DNA of 24,968 bases, from NCBI GenBank assembly GCA_002331575.1, contig DCZG01000151.1:4896-29863 (forward strand). The letters are read 5' to 3'. The notes under the pieces were generated by a model that saw only the letters and a program-made list of their open reading frames with translations, was not told the origin of the DNA and did no database searches. Positions 1 through 6,559 of this stretch are shown piece by piece. The position numbers and the translations under genes were made by a program. Position 1 is the first letter of the stretch; every line of letters begins with the position of its first letter. The stretch is from Atopobium sp. UBA2090. GTDB taxonomy: Bacteria > Actinomycetota > Coriobacteriia > Coriobacteriales > Atopobiaceae.

Positions 1-507
1 CGCCACGTGATGTGCGTCCCCGACGCCAAGCCCAACCGCTGCCACTACAAGCTCGCCGAGCTCGAGGCCGAGGGCAAGCTCACGGCGGTGGTCACGCAGA
101 ACATCGATGGCCTCCACCAGGCGGCGGGCTCGAAGCGCGTGATCGAGCTCCACGGCTCGACCCACCGAAACGTCTGCCAGCGCTGCGGGGCGGTCTACTC
201 CCAGGAGTGGGTCCTCGGGACCGAGGGGGTCCCGCACTGCGAGACCTGTGGCGGAGTCGTGAAGCCCGACGTCGTGCTCTACGAGGAGTCGCTCAAGGAG
301 CGCGACCTCATCGACGCCATGGAGGCCATCGCGAGCTGCGACCTTCTCGTCATCGGCGGCACGTCTCTGGTGGTGTATCCCGCGGCCGGCCTCGTCCAGT
401 ACTTCCGCGGAGATGACCTCGTGGTCTGCAACCTCCAGGCCACTCCCCAGGACTCGGGTGCCGACCTCGTGTGCGCCTGCGACATCTCGAAGGCCTTCGA
501 CTTCTGA
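1..507 (+). CDS. cobB: NAD-dependent protein deacylase, Sir2 family (5' end missing)
   Basis: Sirtuins remove acyl groups from protein lysines, consuming NAD+. The frame is open from base 1, so the true start and the N-terminal NAD-binding glycine motif lie outside the window. About 168 of an expected ~240 residues are present. Visible family signatures, in order, are TQNIDGLH (catalytic His region and NAD contact), ELHGS, two CxxC zinc pairs (CQRCG and CETCG) followed by VKPDVVLYEE, and the C-terminal Rossmann strand VIGGTSLVVYPAAGL. It ends 116 bp before the fused folate gene, so the two may be separate units. The family call is secure. Substrate class (deacetylase or desuccinylase/desulfoacylase) cannot be judged because the relevant residues are upstream. 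Confidence 0.93.
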   Translation, partial: RHVMCVPDAKPNRCHYKLAELEAEGKLTAVVTQNIDGLHQAAGSKRVIELHGSTHRNVCQRCGAVYSQEWVLGTEGVPHCETCGGVVKPDVVLYEESLKERDLIDAMEAIASCDLLVIGGTSLVVYPAAGLVQYFRGDDLVVCNLQATPQDSGADLVCACDISKAFDF

Positions 508-582
508 TCTTCAGGGAATCTGCGCTCGTTCTGCAGGTTTCGGCCCCTTTGTCGTTATGACGGAATGCGTCCTTCCAGTCGT

Positions 583-588
583 TACAAT
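583..588 (+). promoter_or_regulatory. Possible -10 element upstream of folP-folK
   Basis: TACAAT matches the sigma70-type -10 consensus at 5 of 6 positions and lies 35 bp before the folP-folK start. No convincing -35 box was found at 16-18 bp upstream. Tentative. Confidence 0.3.
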
Positions 589-623
589 AGGAACGTTACC
601 CATGTGTCCGGCGCAGGAGGTAG

Positions 624-2066
624 ATGAAGGTGCTCAGGGAGAACTACGCAACTTGGCAGTGCGGTTCGCACGAACTCTCGCTCGCGCGCCCCCGCATCAT
701 GGGGATTCTCAACGTGACGCCCGACTCCTTCTCGGACGGCGGCAAGAACTTCGACACGAAGGCGGCCATCGCTCGGGGTCGCGAGATGCTCGACGAGGGC
801 GCCGACATCATCGACGTCGGCGGCGAGTCCACCCGCCCCGGATACGAGCCCGTCTCCTCGAACGAGGAGGCAGGTCGCATCGTGCCCGTCGTTCGTGCGC
901 TCGTCGCCTCCGGGGCGATCGTCTCCGTGGACACGCGTCACGCGGATGTCGCCAAGATCTGCGCCCGTCTCGGCGCCTCCATCATCAACGACGTCGAGGG
1001 ATTCACCAGTCCCGCGATGATTCAGGTCGCCGCCGACACCAACTGCGGCTGCATCGTCATGCACTGGGACAAGGGAGGCCTCGGGACGCGTCCGCCGCGC
1101 AGGCAGGTGCAGCTCGACGACGCCCGTCCCGCCCGCGAGGCCGTGACGCGCGTCAACACCTCGCAGCACCGCTTCACCCTGCCCGACCAGGCGCCGATCA
1201 TGCGTCAGATCATGGGCTTCCTCGGCGACCAGGCGCGCGACCTCATGCGGGCCGGCGTGGCGCACGACCGCATCTGCATCGACCCAGGTCCCGGCTTCGA
1301 CAAGTACGCCGACGAGGACGTCGTCATCCAGCGAGCCACGCGCTCGATGGTCTCGATGGGGTATCCGCTGCTCTGCGCCGTCTCCCGCAAGCGCTTCGTG
1401 GGCGCCGTCTCCGGTGTGCCCGATGCCGCCTCGCGTGACGCGGCGACCCAGGGCGTCTGCATCGCCGCCATCGAGAACGGCGCTCGCATCCTGCGCGTCC
1501 ATGACGTGGCGGGCTGCGCCCAGGCCATCAACGCGTACTGGGCGGTCGCCCAGAAGGACTCGCGCCAGGGCTTCGTCGGTCTCGGCTCCAACGTGGGCGA
1601 CCGCATGGCCTATCTCTCCCGCGCCGTCTCCCTCATCGACGACATCCCCCTCACCTGCGTGGTCTCCGTGAGCCACGCCTACGAGTCCGAGCCCGCCTAC
1701 GGCATCTCGACGTCCGTCGCCAACGCCGTCGCCGAGATTCGCTCCGAGCTCCACCCGCTCGTCCTCGTGCAGAAGCTCCTCGAGGTCGAGGACGCCCTCG
1801 ACCGCGAACGCACCCCCGAGGAGAAGGGCCATGGTCCGCGCACGATCGACTGCGACCTCCTGTGGGTCGAGGGCGAGGAGCACGCGGGCGAGAAGCTCAC
1901 GCTCCCTCATGCCCACCTCGGCGAGCGGGACTTCGTGATCATCCCCATGGAGGACCTCATGCACGACCCCGAGCGCTTCCTCACGCACGCCGGCGTGAAG
2001 GTCACGCCGCGCGAGGACCGCGTCGGCCACGTGATGGCTGACCTCGGCGAGATTGCATGGGAGTAG
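624..2066 (+). CDS. folP-folK: Fused dihydropteroate synthase / HPPK (folate synthesis)
   Basis: This is a 480-residue bifunctional folate enzyme. Residues ~20-310 are dihydropteroate synthase (pterin pyrophosphate + pABA to dihydropteroate; the sulfonamide target): MGILNVTPDSFSDGG, DVGGESTRPG, SVDTRHADV, INDVEGF, IDPGPGFDK and SRKRFVG are all present. Residues ~316-480 are 6-hydroxymethyl-dihydropterin pyrophosphokinase: GLGSNVGDR, YESEPAYG and GPRTIDCDLL. The order is unusual because the two steps run FolK then FolP, and no folB aldolase domain is included. Between VMHW (residue 148) and the IDPG motif there are about 40 more residues than the usual short MHxxGTP loop segment would suggest. 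The start has AGGAGG at 615-620. The stop overlaps the next gene by 10 bp, which suggests coupled translation. The domain calls are certain; the effect of the fusion is inference. Confidence 0.95.
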   Translation: MKVLRENYATWQCGSHELSLARPRIMGILNVTPDSFSDGGKNFDTKAAIARGREMLDEGADIIDVGGESTRPGYEPVSSNEEAGRIVPVVRALVASGAIVSVDTRHADVAKICARLGASIINDVEGFTSPAMIQVAADTNCGCIVMHWDKGGLGTRPPRRQVQLDDARPAREAVTRVNTSQHRFTLPDQAPIMRQIMGFLGDQARDLMRAGVAHDRICIDPGPGFDKYADEDVVIQRATRSMVSMGYPLLCAVSRKRFVGAVSGVPDAASRDAATQGVCIAAIENGARILRVHDVAGCAQAINAYWAVAQKDSRQGFVGLGSNVGDRMAYLSRAVSLIDDIPLTCVVSVSHAYESEPAYGISTSVANAVAEIRSELHPLVLVQKLLEVEDALDRERTPEEKGHGPRTIDCDLLWVEGEEHAGEKLTLPHAHLGERDFVIIPMEDLMHDPERFLTHAGVKVTPREDRVGHVMADLGEIAWE

Positions 2067-2725
2067 GCGTGTCGCCCCTCGACGAGCTGCTTGACGCCGC
2101 ACGGGAGGGGGCAGCCCACGGTACGTCCCTCATCCGTGAGACGAACGGGGTCCTCGAGGTCGCCGTCGTGCTGCGCCCGCAGGTGGGCATGGGGTATCTC
2201 ATGGCCGTCCCGCACGCGTGCGCGCTCGGCGCGCGCGACGCCCTTCTCGACATGGGCGCCATGGACGTCGGCATCGCCTGGCCGCATGACGTGTGCGGCT
2301 CACGCGGAACCACCGTCTCCATCCAGACGCATGCCGGCTTCGGCGAGGGCACGTTCGTGGTCTGCGGTGCCTCGATGGACCTCTCTCCCGTGGAGGGGGT
2401 CGCCCTCCCTGCGGCCGAGTCGCTCGGCGAGAAGGTCGTGGCGGGCATCGTCTCCCGCGTGGACGCGTGGGCGGCGGGCATCCGGGCGTCCGGCAAGGGG
2501 GCCACGCCGCTGGGGCCGATCCTCTCCGACTACTACGACGCGCTCGCCCTCATGGACGCCGACGTCGAGGTCGTCTACCCCAACGGTCGCGTGTTCTGCC
2601 GGGGCAGGCTCGTCGGCGTCGACGTGTGGGGCCGCGCCACGGTGCGCAATGCCCTCGGCGGCGAGGTCGAGGTGTCGCCCGAGCAGGCGAGCATTCGCTC
2701 TGCAGGTGACAGGGCTGGCAACTAG
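2057..2725 (+). CDS. Biotin-protein-ligase-fold protein, probably lacking ligase activity
   Basis: This 222-residue protein resembles biotin-protein ligase (BirA/BPL) in outline. An IAWPHDV motif (residues 73-79) sits where ligases have KWPNDV. The C-terminal ~45 residues (GRLVGVDVWGRATV..GEVEVS) look like the small SH3-like BPL domain. Key catalytic features are absent: there is no GRGRxGR biotinyl-AMP loop, the WPNDV lysine and asparagine are changed, and the KLAGIL lysine motif is replaced (GTTVSIQT). It starts inside the end of folP-folK (10-bp overlap), so it is probably co-translated with it. It meets coaX tail to tail. BPL and CoaX genes are often neighbours or fused in bacteria, which supports the family call. 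Function is unknown: it could be a diverged ligase, a ligand sensor or a pseudoenzyme. A GTG a few codons inside the frame is an alternative start. Confidence 0.7.
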   Translation: MGVGVSPLDELLDAAREGAAHGTSLIRETNGVLEVAVVLRPQVGMGYLMAVPHACALGARDALLDMGAMDVGIAWPHDVCGSRGTTVSIQTHAGFGEGTFVVCGASMDLSPVEGVALPAAESLGEKVVAGIVSRVDAWAAGIRASGKGATPLGPILSDYYDALALMDADVEVVYPNGRVFCRGRLVGVDVWGRATVRNALGGEVEVSPEQASIRSAGDRAGN

Positions 2726-3511
2726 CTAGCCGCGGGTCCGCCCGTTGACGTGCAGCCAAATGTCGCGAATGCCGCGAAGCGTGAGGTCGGGGTCGATGCT
2801 GTCGAAGACGTCGGTCGCCTGGCTCACGGTTCGTGCGAGTCCGCCCGTTCCCACGACTGGTGCCGACTCGATGCCGAGCTCGGCCTTGATGCGTGCGACG
2901 AGCCCCTCCGCCTGGGCGGCCGCCCCGATCACGAGGCCCGACTGCACGGCCGTCTCGGTGGTGTCGCCGAGGACGCTGGCAGGCGCCTCGATGGGAACGC
3001 TCGAGAGCTTGGCGGCTCGTTCGAAGAGCGCCGAGGCGGAGATGATGAGGCCAGGCGAGATGGTGCCGCCGCGATAGGCTCCCGTGGCATCGACCACGTC
3101 GATGTTCGTCGCCGTGCCGAAGTCGACGACGATGACGGGAGCGCCGTAGTCCGCGCGTGCCGCCACGGCGTTCGCGATGCGGTCTGCCCCGACCGAGCGT
3201 GGCTCGGGCATGCGAATCTCCATCCCGCAGTCCATGCCGGGTGAGACCACGAGGGGCGGGCGGCCGAGAACCTCGGTGAGGCAGCGACGCCAGGCGCGAG
3301 AGAGCACGGGGACCACGCAGGCGAGCCCCGCCTCGGTGACGTCGGGGTAGTCGAAGCCGTCCATGTGCAGGTAGCCGCCGAGGCGAGAGCGGAGGGTGTC
3401 GGCGGTGTCCGAGCTGGTGGTCGCCATGCGCCAGCCATGCCGCATGGCGCCGGTCTCGTCGTAGAGTCCGAGCGTACCCTGCGTGTTGCCCACATCGATG
3501 GCAAGGAACAT
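2726..3511 (-). CDS. coaX: Type III pantothenate kinase
   Basis: CoaX phosphorylates pantothenate, the first step of coenzyme A synthesis, in the cytoplasm. The 261-residue protein has the family's ASKHA-fold motifs: AIDVGNT at residues 4-10 (phosphate-binding loop 1), GADR at 108-111 with the likely catalytic Asp110, and DFGTAT at 130-135 (phosphate-binding loop 2). Length is normal. The reading frame stays open 49 codons upstream, but the ATG at 3511 follows GGGGAGG at a good distance and begins right at the conserved MFLAIDVGNT, so I chose it. The stop codon directly abuts the stop of the convergent BPL-like gene, with no spacer. Its 5' side opens into a long repeat-rich intergenic region. 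The call is secure. Confidence 0.95.
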   Translation of the reverse strand: MFLAIDVGNTQGTLGLYDETGAMRHGWRMATTSSDTADTLRSRLGGYLHMDGFDYPDVTEAGLACVVPVLSRAWRRCLTEVLGRPPLVVSPGMDCGMEIRMPEPRSVGADRIANAVAARADYGAPVIVVDFGTATNIDVVDATGAYRGGTISPGLIISASALFERAAKLSSVPIEAPASVLGDTTETAVQSGLVIGAAAQAEGLVARIKAELGIESAPVVGTGGLARTVSQATDVFDSIDPDLTLRGIRDIWLHVNGRTRG

Positions 3512-3546
3512 GCTGCCTCCCCGGTCGTGTCCTAGAGCCATTATGC

Positions 3547-3606
3547 GCCTGCCAACGGGACCCGCCTGCCAAAGGTGCCTGCCAAAGGTGCCAACGCCCT
3601 TTGGCA
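3547..3606. repeat. Tandem 13-bp repeats followed by an inverted copy
   Basis: GCCTGCCAAAGGT occurs at 3564-3576 and again immediately at 3577-3589. A diverged copy (GCCTGCCAACGGG) lies at 3547-3559. TGCCAAAGG at 3580-3588 pairs perfectly with CCTTTGGCA at 3598-3606 across a 9-base loop. The mix of direct and inverted copies resembles REP-type extragenic repeats, but I cannot test copy number in the genome. Confidence 0.7.
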
Positions 3607-3742
3607 GCCAAAGGGACACCCTACGTTCAAAGGCTCCTTCCTTACGGGTAGCTGCCAAGCTCGGCTCGCGAAGACGTTGGCTCTACGTGGCAGCGTTCTG
3701 AGCTGCGGGACCATGAGCCACCGGCCGTCTTGGAGGCTCTCA

Positions 3743-3821
3743 AGCTGAAAATTGCATCACGAATGGCCTTTGAAGCGCACGTAGCAACGTTATCCAGCCC
3801 TTCGTGAAGCAATTTTCAGCT
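3743..3821. repeat. 24-bp inverted repeat with 31-bp spacer
   Basis: The arm 3743-3766 is the reverse complement of 3798-3821 at 22 of 24 positions; both mismatches are internal. Each arm has an AT-rich core (GAAAATTGC / GCAATTTTC). The spacer is 31 bases. The structure could form a long RNA stem on either strand or be the paired ends of a tiny mobile element. No U-tract follows, so it is a poor match to a simple terminator. Confidence 0.85.
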
Positions 3822-3950
3822 GGACGACGTCCTGGGATGGCAAGCGATAACTGCCGAGCACCCTTCGGCTTCTGGTCTTGCCGATGGGCTGTTTCCGAGC
3901 TGAGCCATTCTCGCCGAAAACCCCGAGTTCGGCCGAGTTCGCCTCGAGGG

Positions 3951-4019
3951 GATTTTGGCTCTTCTCGGCAAGGCTCTGACCTGCGAGAGCCAAAATCGCA
4001 TCTTACTTCCGATTTTGGC
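3951..4019. repeat. Three linked copies of GATTTTGGC forming two competing hairpins
   Basis: GATTTTGGCTCT at 3951-3962 is perfectly complementary to AGAGCCAAAATC at 3986-3997. GCCAAAATCG at 3989-3998 is perfectly complementary to CGATTTTGGC at 4010-4019. The middle copy is shared, so only one of the two stems can form at a time. This is seen directly in the bases. Whether it works as a switch is inference. Confidence 0.85.
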
Positions 4020-4188
4020 GCCTCGTGTTTCCGCAGGTAATCAAGTCGATACGATTGTGAACCATGAGCCAAAGTCCCTGCGCCGGCTGGCAGGCACCGC
4101 AAGCCAGAAGATCGGACGGAATGCGCGCGAGCCCCGTTCGAGACGGCGCTCCTCGGCCGCGGGGCAGGTTGCGACGCGATTCTCTCGC

Positions 4189-4911
4189 CTAGTGCGTGCT
4201 GATGCTGTAGAACTCGTAGTCCTGGGCGTGGTGCGAGGTCGAGTACTCGAAGGGCGTGCCGTCGTCGAGAAACCCGACCTGCTTCACCTCGAGGAGGGGA
4301 GTGCCCGCCGGCACGTCGAGAAGCTCCGCCTCGTTCCCGGTTGGGAGGACCGCCCTGATGGTGCGGTGGGCGCTCCCGATCTTGAGCCCGAGGTCCTGCT
4401 CGATGTAGTCGTAGATCGACCCCGAGATGTTCTTCTCGCGCAGGTCGGGGATGGTCTTGATGGGCATGTAGGTGTACTCGATCACCTGGGGGACGTCGTT
4501 CGCGATGCGGACGCGGCAGACGTAGTAGGCGAACTCGTCGGGCTCCATGCCGAGCAGATCGGCGATCTCGGAGTCGGGATGGACGACGGAAAACTCCTCC
4601 ACCTTGGTCTCGACCTTCTCGCCGAGCGCCTCGTGCTCGTTCTTGAATCCCGTCATCTGGCTCGACATGTTCCAGCCGGTGCCCTTGTGGAGACCCGTGT
4701 CGTCGAGACCCTTCACGAAGGAGCCTGACCCGCGGCGCCTGGCGATAAGACCGTGGAGCACGAGCTCGTCCATGGCCTTCTTGACGGTGATCTTGCTGAC
4801 GTCGTACTGCTCGCAGAGCTCTTCGGTGGTGGGAAGCTGGTCGTTCGGCTTGAACTCGCCGTTCGCGATGCGCGCGCGGACGTCGTCAGCGACGATCTCG
4901 TATTTGAGCAT
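4189..4911 (-). CDS. GntR-family (HutC/UTRA) transcriptional regulator
   Basis: This is a predicted 240-residue DNA-binding regulator that senses a sugar phosphate or similar ligand. Residues 1-68 form a GntR winged helix: IVADDVRARIANGEF, LPTTEELCEQYDVSKITVKKAM in outline, and GLIARRRGSGSFV for the wing. Residues ~85-235 match the UTRA ligand domain (YYVCRVRIANDVPQVIEYTYMP, SIYDYIEQDLGLKI, and an ending near QVGFLDDGTPFEYS). A longer frame reaches 4971, but the ATG at 4911 has GGAGG 7 bases upstream and starts just before the conserved first helix. It is transcribed away from the phospho-glycosidase/PTS genes across an AT-rich spacer, the usual position for a local repressor released by the imported phosphorylated sugar. 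The regulator family is certain; the target is inferred from position. Confidence 0.93.
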   Translation of the reverse strand: MLKYEIVADDVRARIANGEFKPNDQLPTTEELCEQYDVSKITVKKAMDELVLHGLIARRRGSGSFVKGLDDTGLHKGTGWNMSSQMTGFKNEHEALGEKVETKVEEFSVVHPDSEIADLLGMEPDEFAYYVCRVRIANDVPQVIEYTYMPIKTIPDLREKNISGSIYDYIEQDLGLKIGSAHRTIRAVLPTGNEAELLDVPAGTPLLEVKQVGFLDDGTPFEYSTSHHAQDYEFYSISTH

Positions 4912-4948
4912 GGGGGTGCCTCCGTTCTTCCTGCCTCCATTATTCGCG

Positions 4949-4960
4949 TTTTCGCGAGAA
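4949..4960. promoter_or_regulatory. Palindrome in the divergent spacer, possible operator
   Basis: TTTTCGCGAGAA is an almost perfect 12-bp palindrome centred on TCGCGA (one imperfect pair). It lies 38 bp upstream of the regulator start. It could be a second binding site used for autoregulation. No experimental motif for this regulator is known to me. Confidence 0.3.
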
Positions 4961-4994
4961 AAAATCCCCATCTGGAAAAAAGCAAAAATAGTCC

Positions 4995-5031
4995 TTGATT
5001 CCTAAAAAAGAATGTGTATATTACTAATTAG
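4995..5031 (+). promoter_or_regulatory. Promoter of the glycosidase/PTS operon with overlapping operator
   Basis: TTGATT (4995-5000) and TATATT (5017-5022) are 16 bp apart and each match the sigma70-type boxes at four or five positions. The perfect palindrome CTAATTAG (5024-5031) lies immediately downstream, where transcription would start, a classic repressor position. A second possible promoter is TTGACG (5035-5040) with TATCTT (5057-5062), also 16 bp apart. The spacer is strikingly AT-rich compared with the genes on both sides. Confidence 0.55.
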
Positions 5032-5110
5032 ACATTGACGCAATAGAAAAAAGACATATCTTTTAAACCGAAGCACGACGACTGGCACAGAGCCAAGAGA
5101 GGAGAGACAG

Positions 5111-6511
5111 ATGAGCACCTGCAAGCTCCCGCAGGACTTCTTCTTCGGCGCGGCCATGTCCGGCCCGCAGACCGAAGGAGCCTGGCAGCGCTACGGAAAG
5201 GTCGAGAACATCTGGGACACCTGGTCCAATGAGCGCATCGAGGACTTCCACGACCGCGTGGGCTCCTATGCGGGCAACGACTTCACCGCACGCCACGAGG
5301 AGGACTTCGGGACCCTGCGCAAGCTCGGTCTCACGTCCTGGCGCACGTCCATCCAGTGGTCGCGCCTCATGAACGCCGACGGCTGCCTCAACGAGGAGGG
5401 CGCCCGCTATTACCACACGATCTTCGCGGCGGCGGCCGAGGCCGGGCTCACCACCTTCGTGAACCTCTACCACTTTGACATGCCGACCTACCTCTTCCGC
5501 CGTGGCGGTTGGGAGAACCGCGAGGTCGTCGAGGCGTTCGCGAACTTCGCCCATGCCGCCTTCGACGAGTTCGGCTCCGAGGTCTCCTACTGGTTCACGT
5601 TCAACGAGCCCATCGTGGAGCCACAGCAGCGCTATACCGCCGGCTGCTGGTACCCCTTCGTCCGTGACTTCTCGCGGGCGCGCACGGTGCAGTACAACAT
5701 CTCGATCGCACACTCCCTTGCCGTCGGAGCGTTTCGCGCGGCAAAGGCGGCCGGCGTCATGCGCCCGGACGCCAGGATCGGCCTCATCAACTGCTTCACG
5801 CCGCCCTATACGAGGGAGAACCCCTCGGCGGCAGACCTCGAGGCGGTTCGCATGGCAGATGGCATCGACAACCGCTGGTGGCTCGACCTCGTGACCAAGG
5901 GGAGCCTGCCCGCCGACGTCCTCGAGACGCTCGAGAGTCGCGGCGTCGTCCTGCCCCGCCGTCCGGGCGACGACGAGATCCTCTCCCGGGGGACCGTCGA
6001 CTGGATCGGGTTCAACTACTACCATCCCGAGCGCGTCCAGGCGCCCGCCAGCGACACGGACGAGAGCGGCAACCCGGTCTTCGCCGACGAGTATGTCTGG
6101 CCGGACGCCGTCATGAACGAGTCCCGCGGCTGGGAGGTCTACCCCAAGGGCATCTACGACTTCGCGATGACCATGCGCGACGACTACCCCGACCTCGAGT
6201 GGTACGTCTCCGAGAACGGCATCGGCATCGAGGGCGAGGACGCCTTCAAGGACGCCGACGGCACCATCCAGGACGACTATCGCATCGACTTCGTCCGTCA
6301 GCACCTCCAGTGGATCGCCCGCGCGATCGAGGACGGCGCCAAGTGCCGCGGCTACCACTACTGGGGCGTCATCGACTGCTGGTCATGGAACAACGCCTAC
6401 AAGAACCGCTATGGCTTCGTCGAGGTCAACCTCGCCGACGGCTACAACAGGCGGCTTAAGAAGTCTGCTGAGTGGCTGCTGCGCACAGCCGCTTCGCACG
6501 AGGTCGAGTAA
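5111..6511 (+). CDS. GH1 phospho-beta-glycosidase (6-phospho-beta-glucosidase/galactosidase)
   Basis: This enzyme is predicted to hydrolyse 6-phosphorylated beta-glycosides delivered by the adjacent PTS, in the cytoplasm. The 466-residue protein has the full GH1 TIM-barrel pattern: an N-terminal FFFGAAMSGPQTEGAW, the acid/base TFNEP with Glu166, and the nucleophile SENG with Glu368. Near the C-terminus, CWSWNNAYKNRYGF (residues 423-436) is the phosphate-binding region. Ser425 and Tyr434 match the Ser and Tyr of the LacG-type Ser/Lys/Tyr set, while lysine is at 431, one place earlier than in LacG, and asparagine sits at the usual lysine place. Trp426 after the serine resembles 6-phospho-beta-galactosidases, so galactosides are possible substrates. 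The start has GAGGAGAG upstream. The IIC gene follows 48 bp later in the same operon. The family is certain; the sugar is open. Confidence 0.9.
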   Translation: MSTCKLPQDFFFGAAMSGPQTEGAWQRYGKVENIWDTWSNERIEDFHDRVGSYAGNDFTARHEEDFGTLRKLGLTSWRTSIQWSRLMNADGCLNEEGARYYHTIFAAAAEAGLTTFVNLYHFDMPTYLFRRGGWENREVVEAFANFAHAAFDEFGSEVSYWFTFNEPIVEPQQRYTAGCWYPFVRDFSRARTVQYNISIAHSLAVGAFRAAKAAGVMRPDARIGLINCFTPPYTRENPSAADLEAVRMADGIDNRWWLDLVTKGSLPADVLETLESRGVVLPRRPGDDEILSRGTVDWIGFNYYHPERVQAPASDTDESGNPVFADEYVWPDAVMNESRGWEVYPKGIYDFAMTMRDDYPDLEWYVSENGIGIEGEDAFKDADGTIQDDYRIDFVRQHLQWIARAIEDGAKCRGYHYWGVIDCWSWNNAYKNRYGFVEVNLADGYNRRLKKSAEWLLRTAASHEVE

Positions 6512-6559
6512 GTCGACCACGCATTGCTAATCTGGTGAACGTTGGAGGGAGAACAAGAA

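Larger units (their letters stand above)
3512..4188. other. 677-bp intergenic region rich in repeats and palindromes
   Basis: I find no convincing gene between coaX and the gntR-type gene. Open frames exist on both strands, but they lack ribosome binding sites, resemble no family I know, and run through inverted repeats (which by themselves create mirrored frames). The stretch contains three copies of a 13-bp unit near 3547-3589, a short hairpin at 3580-3606, a 24-bp near-perfect inverted repeat at 3743-3821, and a three-part set of related inverted repeats at 3951-4019. Composition is also more AT-rich in blocks than the flanking genes. The 5' ends of two genes transcribed in the same direction bracket only one side, so most of this DNA is not needed as promoter. 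Confidence 0.75.

Noticed and set aside
582..2102. 506-codon open frame on the minus strand across folP-folK
   Set aside because: It is the mirror of the folate gene in GC-rich DNA: repetitive Asp/Val/Gly/Arg composition, no domain, no ribosome binding site.
3740..4102. Minus-strand 120-codon frame in the repeat region
   Set aside because: No ribosome binding site, no recognisable domain, and it runs through inverted repeats; overlapping frames on both strands are equally open.
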